From contig CAMOIZ010000016.1 of assembly GCA_946616385.1 (NCBI GenBank), positions 1-14,507 of the forward strand: a DNA stretch of 14,507 nucleotides. The letters are read 5' to 3'. The notes beneath the pieces are model-generated. The model was not told the origin of the DNA. It saw only the letters and a list, made by a program, of their open reading frames with translations, and searched no databases. Numbering within the stretch: position 1 is the first letter of the stretch; every line of letters begins with the position of its first letter. The stretch comes from an uncultured Bacteroidales bacterium. GTDB lineage: Bacteria; Bacteroidota; Bacteroidia; Bacteroidales; UBA932. Position numbers and translations under genes: made by a program. Of this stretch, positions 8,192-14,507 are shown in pieces.

Positions 8192-8219
8192 TACCAAGAA
8201 TGAATTGATAATAGAACAA

Positions 8220-9590
8220 ATGATAGACGAAAACACCATAAACAGGATCGTAGAAAGGCAGAAGGCCTTCTACAAAAGCGGTGCGACACGGAAGCTGAAA
8301 TTCCGCAAAGAAATGCTCCATAAATTTCGCGACGGCCTGAGGAAATGGGAGCCGGCATTGTTGGAGGCTCTTTGGAAAGACCTACACAAAAGCGCCGAAG
8401 AAGCATACATGACCGAAATAGGTCTCGTATACGGTGAAATCGACGATGCCCTCAAGCATCTCGGGAAATGGGCACGCAGGCGCCGGGTATGCTCGCCGCT
8501 GACCGTAATGCCTTCCAAGTCGTATATTGTCCGCGAACCTCTCGGAAATACCTTGATCGTGTCGCCCTGGAATTATCCTGTACAGCTGCTGCTAAGCCCT
8601 CTGGTCGGCGCAATATCCGCCGGATGCACGGCCGTGCTCAAACCATCGCCCTATGTGCCGACTGTTTCCGATACCCTTCAGAAGTTTGTCGAAGATTGCT
8701 TTGACGAGGAGTACATTGCCCTGGTGCAGGGTAACAGGGATGTGAACACCATCCTTTTCGGAACTCGCTGGGATCTGGTATTCTACACCGGCAGCCCTGC
8801 TACGGCAAAGGTGCTGGCCGCCGCTCAGGCGCAGTATCTCACCCCTATGGTACTCGAACTCGGAGGCAAAAGCCCTTGCATAGTCGACAAGGACGCGGAC
8901 ATCGAAATCGCCGCCCGCCGCATCGTTTGGGGAAAATGCCTGAACAGCGGGCAGACCTGCATCGCACCGGACTACCTCTTCGTACACGAGCAGATCAAGG
9001 ACAGGTTCGTGGATGCCTTCAGGAAGGCTCTCGACGGGCTGTATCCCGACGGGACGAAAGACAGTGATTACTATGTCCATCTCGTGCGCGATGCCGCCTT
9101 CGACAGGGTTTCTGAGTACTTGAAGGACGGAAAGATACTTGCAGGAGGCCGAACGGACAAAGCGGCGCGCTGGATTGAACCAACCCTTCTTGGAGACGTT
9201 GATCCGGAAAGCCCTGTTATGACCAACGAAATATTCGGTCCCATATTCCCGATGATGACTTTCAGCAGCAGGGATGAGGTGGTGGACTTCGTAATATCCA
9301 GAGAAAAGCCTTTGGCCTTCTATTATTTCGGAAAGAATGAGGATGCCTGGGAAATGATCGCACGCACGACATCCGGCGGAGCCTGCATCAACGACGTGAT
9401 CATGCACGTGGCAAACAGCCGGATTCCGTTCGGTGGCGTGGGCAATTCGGGGATGGGGAATTATCACAGCGAACGGAGCTTCCTCGCTTTTACTCACGAA
9501 CGTTCCGTACTCGCGACTCCTACCTGGATTGATTTGAAATTCAGGTATATGCCCTACAAACTGTTCCCTTTAATCAAAAAAATGCTATAA
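8220..9590 (+). CDS. Aldehyde dehydrogenase, ALDH3 (class 3)-like
   Basis: The product is 456 residues from the ATG at 8220, a usual length for class 3 aldehyde dehydrogenases. An in-frame TTG at 8118 would add 34 Arg/Ala-rich residues encoded by the GC-rich hairpin block and is rejected. Visible signatures are SPWNYP (115-120) with the active-site Asn117, FYTGSPATAK (188-197), ELGGKSP (213-219) with Glu213, and SGQTCIAPDY (243-252) with nucleophile Cys247. NEIFGP (336-341) and PFGGVGNSGMGNYHS (403-417) also fit. The C-terminal FRYMPYKLFPLIKK resembles the ALDH3 tail. It oxidises an aldehyde to a carboxylate with NAD(P)+ in the cytosol; the family favours fatty or aromatic aldehydes. The position behind a rhamnosidase raises lactaldehyde as a speculative substrate. 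It ends 7 bases before the MscS-type gene. Confidence 0.92.
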   Translation: MIDENTINRIVERQKAFYKSGATRKLKFRKEMLHKFRDGLRKWEPALLEALWKDLHKSAEEAYMTEIGLVYGEIDDALKHLGKWARRRRVCSPLTVMPSKSYIVREPLGNTLIVSPWNYPVQLLLSPLVGAISAGCTAVLKPSPYVPTVSDTLQKFVEDCFDEEYIALVQGNRDVNTILFGTRWDLVFYTGSPATAKVLAAAQAQYLTPMVLELGGKSPCIVDKDADIEIAARRIVWGKCLNSGQTCIAPDYLFVHEQIKDRFVDAFRKALDGLYPDGTKDSDYYVHLVRDAAFDRVSEYLKDGKILAGGRTDKAARWIEPTLLGDVDPESPVMTNEIFGPIFPMMTFSSRDEVVDFVISREKPLAFYYFGKNEDAWEMIARTTSGGACINDVIMHVANSRIPFGGVGNSGMGNYHSERSFLAFTHERSVLATPTWIDLKFRYMPYKLFPLIKKML

Positions 9591-9597
9591 TTGCAGA

Positions 9598-12168
9598 ATG
9601 AAAAAGAAGATAATTGCAGCACTCATCGCTCTACTGGTCATAGTTCCGGCATTCGCAGTACTCAGCGAAAGAGACCTGGCTCAGACATTGTCTGTCCTTC
9701 GATATGAACTGTCCGGCGCATACAGGAATTCGGAGCGCATGGCACAGCGGATGAAAGGCAGCGGTGAACGTCAGCATGCACGCCTGGTGCGGATGATGCA
9801 GCAGAGCAACGAACTGTCTCTGATGCTTTATTCCCAGAAGCAGGATTATACCTTCGACATGACTTATGCCCTGAACGAGGTTTCGCGCCAGTACGACGAG
9901 TTTTCTTCCCGCCGCCTGCCTTTCGACGACATAGTCAAGCGTCTGGATATCGACATCGACCGTTACTCCCGATTGATTCATACGCTCAAGAGTCTCCCGC
10001 CATCGAGCACCGTCGAGTACCTCGACAGTCTGGGAAACGTGGTAGTCCTGGATGCGAGTGTACATGTGGGCAGGCATAGCGGCCTTGAACGCCGTTTCGA
10101 GCAGAGAGAAAACGCTTTCCAGCTGGATTCACTCGGCCAGTCGGACAGGGACAGCTGCATCTTCTATGCGCAGCGGTTGCTGGACATCAGCATCGCTCAG
10201 AAGGAAAGGCTTGTGACCGACAGTACCCATTATCAGCAGACTGCTTCGATGCTGAAATCGGCATACGACTACGCTCAGCAGCGTTACAAGAACGTTCAGA
10301 ACAAGATTTTCATCGAAGGACAAACCGGATATCTGACTCTGCTCAAGTCTTTCAAGCGCTACTGGCGTCAGGCAAGCATGGATGCGAAAGACAAATACAG
10401 CCTTAACCAGCATGCCGTCCACAGCCAGTGGAGAGGCCCTATGGTGGTAGGTTTCTCCCTTTTCGTCCTCTTTTATCTGATAGTTTCAGTGGTGGTTAGC
10501 GTCGTTGTAGTCAACTTCCTGATCAAGCGTACCCGCATTTTCAAGAGGGAAAGATTCCTCAAAAACAGGTTTACTTCGATACTGATCTCGACTGTGATCA
10601 TTTTCGCGCTCAGTATCATGCTGGCGAGCGCGTTCTCAACTCAGCACTTCTTCAGCATGGCTTCGAAGATTCTGGTGGAATTCGCCTGGATGCTCGCTGC
10701 TATCTTCACCTCGCTGATCATCAGGGTGGATGAGGACAGCGTGCGAAAGGGGATTGGTCTCTATCTGCCTACGCTGCTGATGTGCCTCATTATCATTTCC
10801 TTCCGCATCGCATTCATTCCCAACAGCCTGATCAACATCATCTTCCCTCCCATCCTGCTGATTTTCACCGTTTTCCAGGGACTTTCGCTGAAACGTTTCC
10901 GTAAAGTGCTGCCGCAGAGCGACATGGTCTTCGGATGGGTCTCGCTGCTGGTCATGGTGATAACGACCGTCATTGCTTTCTACGGCTACGTCCTGCTTGG
11001 CGTGCAGCTGCTGATCTGGTGGTTCTTCCAACTGACACTGCTGCAGACCATCTCTGCGGTGTACGACATCCTGAACATGTATTACGACAAGCATATCCGC
11101 GACACCAAGCTTCGTTACATCCAGGATCATCCGGACATGCCCCACCGCACCGACGAAGACATGATAGCCGTCACCTGGCCGCATGCATTCATCAAGCAGG
11201 CCCTGCTGCCTGTTGCGATCGTGGTTTCGGTGCCTCTCAGCATCTACATGGCCTCTGGCGTATTCGATCTCACCGGTATCTTCAAAGAGTACTTCAGTTA
11301 TCCTTTCCTCAATGTGGAAGGATATATCAGTTTGTCGTTCTACAAGATAGTGATGGTGCTCGGGCTCTATTTCATCTTCAGGTTCCTGAACTATTTCATG
11401 AAGGCCTGGTACCGCCAGTACAAGATACGCAGCATACTCAAGAACAGCAGCGTCAAGGTCCTGAACGAGAATCAGGTAAACTTCACTCTGGCCGCCAATG
11501 TGATAGGCATAATCCTGTGGGGTATATACGTGATCTCGCTGTTCATTATACTCAAGATTCCTACTACAGCCGTCAAGGTAATCGGTGCCGGTCTCGCTAC
11601 CGGTCTCGGTTTTGCCATGAAGGACATCCTGAACAACTTCTTCTACGGAGTTCAGTTGATGTCCGGACGTCTGAGAGTAGGGGACTACGTCGAGTGTGAC
11701 GGTATCCGCGGGAAGGTGGACAGCATTACCTATCAGACAACCCAGATCGTTGCTGGAGACGGTTCCGTGATGGCTTTCCCCAACAGTACGCTCTTCAACA
11801 AGAATTTCAAGAATCTGACCAAGAACCACTCATACGAACTGCTTTCATTCCCTGTCGGGGTGAAATACGGCGTTGATGTGAACGAAGTGCGTCAGATAAT
11901 CATCGATGCTATCCTGCCTTTACAGAAAAAAGACAAATACGGGCGGGATATTCTCGATCCCAAGTTCGGTGTACAGATCCGTTTCCAGGACTTCGGTGAC
12001 AACAGTGTAAACCTGTCCGTGGTGCAGTTCGTATCTGTCGAAGAGAAGTTCGCGTATGCGTCTCGTGCCAAGGAGGCAATATACAACGCGCTGAACGAAC
12101 ATGGTATCGAGATACCGTTCCCTCAGCGCGACCTGTATATCAAATCTATGCCTGAAAAAGGGGCTTAG
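9598..12168 (+). CDS. Large MscS-type mechanosensitive ion channel
   Basis: The product is 856 residues. A signal peptide (hydrophobic 4-20) precedes a long, charged, mostly helical periplasmic region (about 21-278). About ten or eleven membrane segments follow from residue 282 onward, roughly 282-308, 325-348, 356-376, 386-404, 408-428, 443-487 (two), 530-552, 574-600, 632-653 and the pore helix 657-675. The MscS core is clear: the pore-lining AVKVIGAGLATGLGFAMKDI (658-677), FFYGVQLMSGRLRVGDYVEC (681-700), and the beta domain with GIRGKVDSITYQTTQI (702-717) and FPNSTLFNKNFKNLTK (727-742). A cytoplasmic alpha/beta domain continues to about 845. It resembles the MscK/MscM/YnaI type of enlarged channels that release osmolytes on hypo-osmotic shock. 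It starts 7 bases after the aldehyde dehydrogenase and ends with a 4-base tail-to-tail overlap with the YitT gene. Confidence 0.9.
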   Translation: MKKKIIAALIALLVIVPAFAVLSERDLAQTLSVLRYELSGAYRNSERMAQRMKGSGERQHARLVRMMQQSNELSLMLYSQKQDYTFDMTYALNEVSRQYDEFSSRRLPFDDIVKRLDIDIDRYSRLIHTLKSLPPSSTVEYLDSLGNVVVLDASVHVGRHSGLERRFEQRENAFQLDSLGQSDRDSCIFYAQRLLDISIAQKERLVTDSTHYQQTASMLKSAYDYAQQRYKNVQNKIFIEGQTGYLTLLKSFKRYWRQASMDAKDKYSLNQHAVHSQWRGPMVVGFSLFVLFYLIVSVVVSVVVVNFLIKRTRIFKRERFLKNRFTSILISTVIIFALSIMLASAFSTQHFFSMASKILVEFAWMLAAIFTSLIIRVDEDSVRKGIGLYLPTLLMCLIIISFRIAFIPNSLINIIFPPILLIFTVFQGLSLKRFRKVLPQSDMVFGWVSLLVMVITTVIAFYGYVLLGVQLLIWWFFQLTLLQTISAVYDILNMYYDKHIRDTKLRYIQDHPDMPHRTDEDMIAVTWPHAFIKQALLPVAIVVSVPLSIYMASGVFDLTGIFKEYFSYPFLNVEGYISLSFYKIVMVLGLYFIFRFLNYFMKAWYRQYKIRSILKNSSVKVLNENQVNFTLAANVIGIILWGIYVISLFIILKIPTTAVKVIGAGLATGLGFAMKDILNNFFYGVQLMSGRLRVGDYVECDGIRGKVDSITYQTTQIVAGDGSVMAFPNSTLFNKNFKNLTKNHSYELLSFPVGVKYGVDVNEVRQIIIDAILPLQKKDKYGRDILDPKFGVQIRFQDFGDNSVNLSVVQFVSVEEKFAYASRAKEAIYNALNEHGIEIPFPQRDLYIKSMPEKGA

Positions 12169-13094
12169 TTGATCTTCTCGTTTGATTCGACCCCCTTGCG
12201 GGTATGCCAGCTGCCATAAATCTCGCTGACATTGCCTGCTGTTACGAAATACTCCAGATGCTCTTCTTTCAGGAAATTGAAGAGTCTGGCGTACTCATCC
12301 TGGGTCAGCAGCGTCACGACCTCCACCTTTTCTTCCAGGGAATATCCGCCCTGGATATGATAGAGGCTGCAGCCGCGTTCGAGGGTGTTCAGGATAAACC
12401 CGCGGATCTTCTCGTAATCCTTGCTGATTATGCAGACGCGCTTGCGCTTGTTGAGAGTGTCGGTGAAATAGTCGACCGCTATGCCGTTGATCCAGGTGCC
12501 GATAAGGCCGATGACAACCATGCGGAAAGGATTGATGGCGAATGCGGAGCAGCAGATAAGCGCACCGGCAATGGTGACTGACGCACCGATGTCGAAGTGG
12601 AGATACTTGTTTACTATCTTTGCCAGGATGTCGAGTCCTCCGGTAGAAGCGTTGATCCTGAAGAGGATTGCCTGCGAAATACTCAACATCAGTACGAAAC
12701 AGATCAGGTCCAACCAGGGATCGTTCATTATGGAATTGCCCTCGGAAATCAGTTTTTCAAAAGGAAGGACCTTCTCCCACAGATCCACCAGAGGACCAAG
12801 GATAAGGGCCGTGTAGACTGTCTTGATTCCGAATTCCGCACCGATCAGCAGCCATGCCAGGACAAGCAGTAATGCATTGATCAGGAGGATTATGGTAGAA
12901 GTCTTGATTGCAAAACCCATATTCCCGAAGACTTCGGAGAGGACTATGGAAAGACCTGAAATGCTGCCGATGATAAGTTTGCTCGGCATCAGGAAATAAT
13001 ACACTGCCGCAGCGCCGAACGACATGCCCAGTGTCATGATCAGCAGTTCTTTCCAGAACTTCAAGGTCGAAAGTGGTTTAAGTAAGTTGGTCAT
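12165..13094 (-). CDS. YitT family membrane protein with C-terminal DUF2179
   Basis: The start chosen is the ATG at 13094-13092 (MTNLLKPLST), giving 309 residues. A TTG at 13142 would add 16 residues lacking any family resemblance and would run through the promoter region. There are about six or seven membrane segments (roughly 15-36, 39-57, 65-85, 90-106, 127-147, 167-187, 190-208). The family motif INASTGGLDILAKI is at 147-160. A soluble C-terminal domain (about 218-297) with KRVCIISKDYEKIRGFIL and GGYSLEEKVEVV fits DUF2179. YitT proteins (DUF161) are widespread integral inner-membrane proteins, and I know of no established transport substrate. The 3' end overlaps the MscS-type gene by 4 bases (TTAG at 12165-12168). 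No clear TAnnTTTG element was found for it in the 84-base divergent gap. Confidence 0.9.
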   Translation of the reverse strand: MTNLLKPLSTLKFWKELLIMTLGMSFGAAAVYYFLMPSKLIIGSISGLSIVLSEVFGNMGFAIKTSTIILLINALLLVLAWLLIGAEFGIKTVYTALILGPLVDLWEKVLPFEKLISEGNSIMNDPWLDLICFVLMLSISQAILFRINASTGGLDILAKIVNKYLHFDIGASVTIAGALICCSAFAINPFRMVVIGLIGTWINGIAVDYFTDTLNKRKRVCIISKDYEKIRGFILNTLERGCSLYHIQGGYSLEEKVEVVTLLTQDEYARLFNFLKEEHLEYFVTAGNVSEIYGSWHTRKGVESNEKIN

Positions 13095-13129
13095 TAGTTT
13101 AGTATTTGTTCCCAAATTTCCGAAAATGC

Positions 13130-13160
13130 TTTGACAAATCAAAATATTACTATAATTTCG
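13130..13160 (+). promoter_or_regulatory. Bacteroides-type promoter for the porin-like gene
   Basis: TTTG at 13130-13133 (-33 box) is followed after exactly 19 bases by TAATTTCG at 13153-13160, which matches the TAnnTTTG -7 consensus at all but one position. Spacing and orientation fit the Bacteroides primary sigma factor, and the start codon at 13179 would follow a very short leader of about 13-15 bases. An apparent TTGACA (13131-13136) and TATAAT (13151-13156) overlap the site, but their 14-base spacing is too short for a classical sigma-70 promoter. Confidence 0.6.
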
Positions 13161-13178
13161 TGCACATTTTCAAGCTAA

Positions 13179-14174
13179 ATGAAAAAACTGATCATTTTCT
13201 TTTATCTGGCATTCACATGCCTCGGCGGATTTTCGCAGAACAAGGTCGACAAATTGTTCTTCGATATGCGTACCACATTCCATCAGCAGACTGAAGAGGG
13301 GGAGTACAGCAGTCAGATCCGCGGCGACTATTTCAATGTGCATGTTCTCGGCAACATCTCCCCGACCATCGATTACCGTATCCGTCATTCGCTGAGCAAG
13401 AAAGGCTTCGACGAGAAAAACATGTTCAACGGCACCGATATAATGTATATCAACTGGCGTCCCAACGACCGTTGGAGTTTCCTTTTCGGAAAATATGCCG
13501 TCCTTATAGGCGGATACGAGTATGATGCCGCCCCTATCGATGTCTATTACTACAGCAAATTCTGCAACAACATATACCAGGGTTTTACCTTTGGCGGTTC
13601 TGCGACCTATCATTTCTCTGACAGTCAGAGTATTGTCGCCCAGATCTGCAATTCTCCGCTATCTCTTGGCAAACCTACGATCTTTGCATACAACCTTGCA
13701 TGGAACGGCGAGATTCTTCCTTTCTGGAAGACTATCTGGTCGGTCAACATGGTAGAGAACGTCAATCATCATTTCAACAATTACATCTCGCTGGGAAACC
13801 ACTTCGAAATGGGAGATGCCATGCTCGACATCGATGTGATGAACCGCAGCGGTTTCGGGCAGAAGAAGTATCTCTTCAGCGACATGACCCTGATTTCAAA
13901 GTTCATCTGGAGTGTCGGTGCATGGAATATCTGCGCGAAAGCAGGATATGAATGGAATGATGCTTCCAATGTCGATTCCGAGGGAGTCGCTTACGATACC
14001 GTAATAGCTCCCGGTACGGAGTATATCTATGCCGGTTGCGGCTTGGAATGGTTCCCTCTTGGCAGGGATAACGTCCGCCTGCATGCCGTTTATTATCGTG
14101 ATACCGACCATGACAGGAACAACTTCGAACTTGGCCTGACCTGGCACGTAAACGTTATCGGCAAGAAATACTGA
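13179..14174 (+). CDS. Outer-membrane porin-like beta-barrel protein (OprO/OprP-like)
   Basis: The product is 331 residues with a signal peptide (hydrophobic 4-18, likely cleavage after GGFSQ or just before it). The mature part alternates short aromatic amphipathic strands with polar turns, as in an outer-membrane barrel. Examples are GDYFNVHVLGNISPTIDYRI (49-68), ATYHFSDSQSIVAQICN (142-158), HFEMGDAMLDIDVMNRSG (208-225) and YIYAGCGLEWFP (282-293). A final strand, NFELGLTWHVNVI, sits just before the C-terminus. The segment WRPNDRWSFLFGKYAVLIGGYEYDAAP (93-119), describing a barrel constriction-like region, is typical of Bacteroidota porins related to phosphate-selective OprO/OprP. The length is on the short side for that family. 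The substrate is unknown. It has its own promoter and is monocistronic, facing the YqaA-like gene tail-to-tail with 4 bases between. Confidence 0.75.
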   Translation: MKKLIIFFYLAFTCLGGFSQNKVDKLFFDMRTTFHQQTEEGEYSSQIRGDYFNVHVLGNISPTIDYRIRHSLSKKGFDEKNMFNGTDIMYINWRPNDRWSFLFGKYAVLIGGYEYDAAPIDVYYYSKFCNNIYQGFTFGGSATYHFSDSQSIVAQICNSPLSLGKPTIFAYNLAWNGEILPFWKTIWSVNMVENVNHHFNNYISLGNHFEMGDAMLDIDVMNRSGFGQKKYLFSDMTLISKFIWSVGAWNICAKAGYEWNDASNVDSEGVAYDTVIAPGTEYIYAGCGLEWFPLGRDNVRLHAVYYRDTDHDRNNFELGLTWHVNVIGKKY

Positions 14175-14178
14175 GCAT

Positions 14179-14507
14179 TTAAATCACGCCCAGCAGGAAG
14201 GTCCACACAAGAAAGCGGAGCGTCCTGCCGATGAGAAACAGAAGGGCGGTGAGCCAGGGATTGGTCTTGTAGAATCCCAGTGCGATGGAGAAGACGTCTC
14301 CGACTAGAGGAAGCCAGCTGACCAGGGCCAGCCAGATGCCGTATTTGTCGATATAGGCTTTCTGCTTTTCCAGTTTTCCGCGGTCAACCTTGAAAAGTTT
14401 CTCTATCCAATCCCATCGGCCTATCCATCCGAAACCGTAGGTGGTAAGGTTGCCCAACCAGTTCCCCGCCACGGCCACGGCAAGGCAGACCCAGGGATTG
14501 GATGTCG
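14179..14507 (-). CDS. YqaA/DedA-like (VTT domain) membrane protein, C-terminal part; 5' end off right edge
   Basis: The minus strand is open from the right edge to a TAA at 14181-14179, giving 108 visible residues. The apparent start at 14478 is a GTG within AVAVAGNWLGN and is better read as an internal valine, because the frame continues upstream with TSNPWVCLA. Hydrophobic segments are NPWVCLAVAVAGNWLGNLTTYGFG, KYGIWLALVSWLPLVGDVFSIALGFY and NPWLTALLFLIGRTLRFLVWTFLLGVI. The LVSWLPLVGD motif and the TTYGFGWIG/IEK pattern match YqaA, a small DedA (SNARE-associated/VTT) family inner-membrane protein. DedA relatives act as lipid-carrier or undecaprenyl phosphate translocases or in envelope homeostasis, but YqaA itself is poorly defined. 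Its 3' end lies 4 bases from the end of the convergent porin-like gene. Confidence 0.8.
   Translation of the reverse strand, partial: TSNPWVCLAVAVAGNWLGNLTTYGFGWIGRWDWIEKLFKVDRGKLEKQKAYIDKYGIWLALVSWLPLVGDVFSIALGFYKTNPWLTALLFLIGRTLRFLVWTFLLGVI

Larger units (their letters stand above)
338..12168 (+). other. Inferred seven-gene co-directional operon
   Basis: Seven plus-strand genes follow one another closely. Junctions are ATGA overlap (1510-1513), ATGA overlap (3222-3225), 2 bases (5028-5029), ATGA overlap (5764-5767), 113 bases (8107-8219) and 7 bases (9591-9597). The overlaps strongly suggest one transcript and translational coupling for the first five genes. The last two may be on the same transcript or on a separate one starting near the 113-base gap. 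No intrinsic terminator is visible within the run. Co-transcription is inferred from spacing, not shown. Confidence 0.6.

Noticed and set aside
8118..8219. N-terminal extension of the aldehyde dehydrogenase from a TTG at 8118
   Set aside because: The added residues are Arg/Ala-rich translation of the hairpin block and have no place in the ALDH family. The ATG at 8220 gives the normal family length.
10636..11829. A 397-codon minus-strand open frame opposite the MscS-type gene
   Set aside because: Its Asp/Glu/His/Gln-rich composition is what results from antisense reading of membrane-helix codons. There is no domain or start context.
12158..12197. Possible intrinsic terminator, AAGGGG paired with CCCCTT
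   Set aside because: The 6-base stem would enclose a 28-base loop. Although T residues follow on the minus strand, the structure is too weak to call.

Overview
The window looks like chromosomal DNA from a member of the Bacteroidota, most likely order Bacteroidales. Three observations support this. Several products are families typical of that group: a DUF3737 beta-helix protein, secreted lipoprotein glycosidases and a small OprO/P-like porin. Shine-Dalgarno sequences are weak or absent. At least one promoter has the Bacteroides layout (TTTG, 19 bases, then a close match to TAnnTTTG) at 13130-13160. The genus cannot be fixed from the sequence. I see no phage, transposase, CRISPR array, tRNA or rRNA.

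Layout: positions 1-277 hold the 5' part of a minus-strand DUF3737 gene that runs off the left edge. A 60-base divergent intergenic region separates it from a long run of seven plus-strand genes (338-12168). These are nicotinate phosphoribosyltransferase (pncB), a lipoprotein with a DUF4015 putative glycoside hydrolase domain, a secreted heparinase II/III-like protein, the tRNA ct6A dehydratase tcdA, a lipoprotein GH78 alpha-L-rhamnosidase, an ALDH3-type aldehyde dehydrogenase, and a large MscS-type mechanosensitive channel. The first five genes are joined by ATGA stop/start overlaps (1510-1513, 3222-3225, 5764-5767) or a 2-base gap, so they look co-transcribed and translationally coupled. The only sizeable break is 113 bases (8107-8219) before the aldehyde dehydrogenase. 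It carries a GC-rich block that can fold into three successive hairpins.

The run ends tail-to-tail, with a 4-base overlap, against a minus-strand YitT-family membrane protein (12165-13094). An 84-base divergent region with a good Bacteroides-type promoter follows. It drives a plus-strand porin-like outer-membrane beta-barrel gene (13179-14174). Four bases after that gene ends, a minus-strand YqaA/DedA-like membrane protein begins its 3' end and runs off the right edge.

How the genes may work together: the three exported enzymes (DUF4015, heparinase-like, GH78) make a coherent set for attacking a polysaccharide containing rhamnose and uronic acid, but no SusC/SusD pair, regulator or sugar transporter is visible. 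They are interleaved with cytosolic housekeeping genes (NAD salvage, tRNA modification). The most notable features are this tight coupling of unrelated functions and the GC-rich hairpin block. I did not find convincing evidence for a wholly new system.
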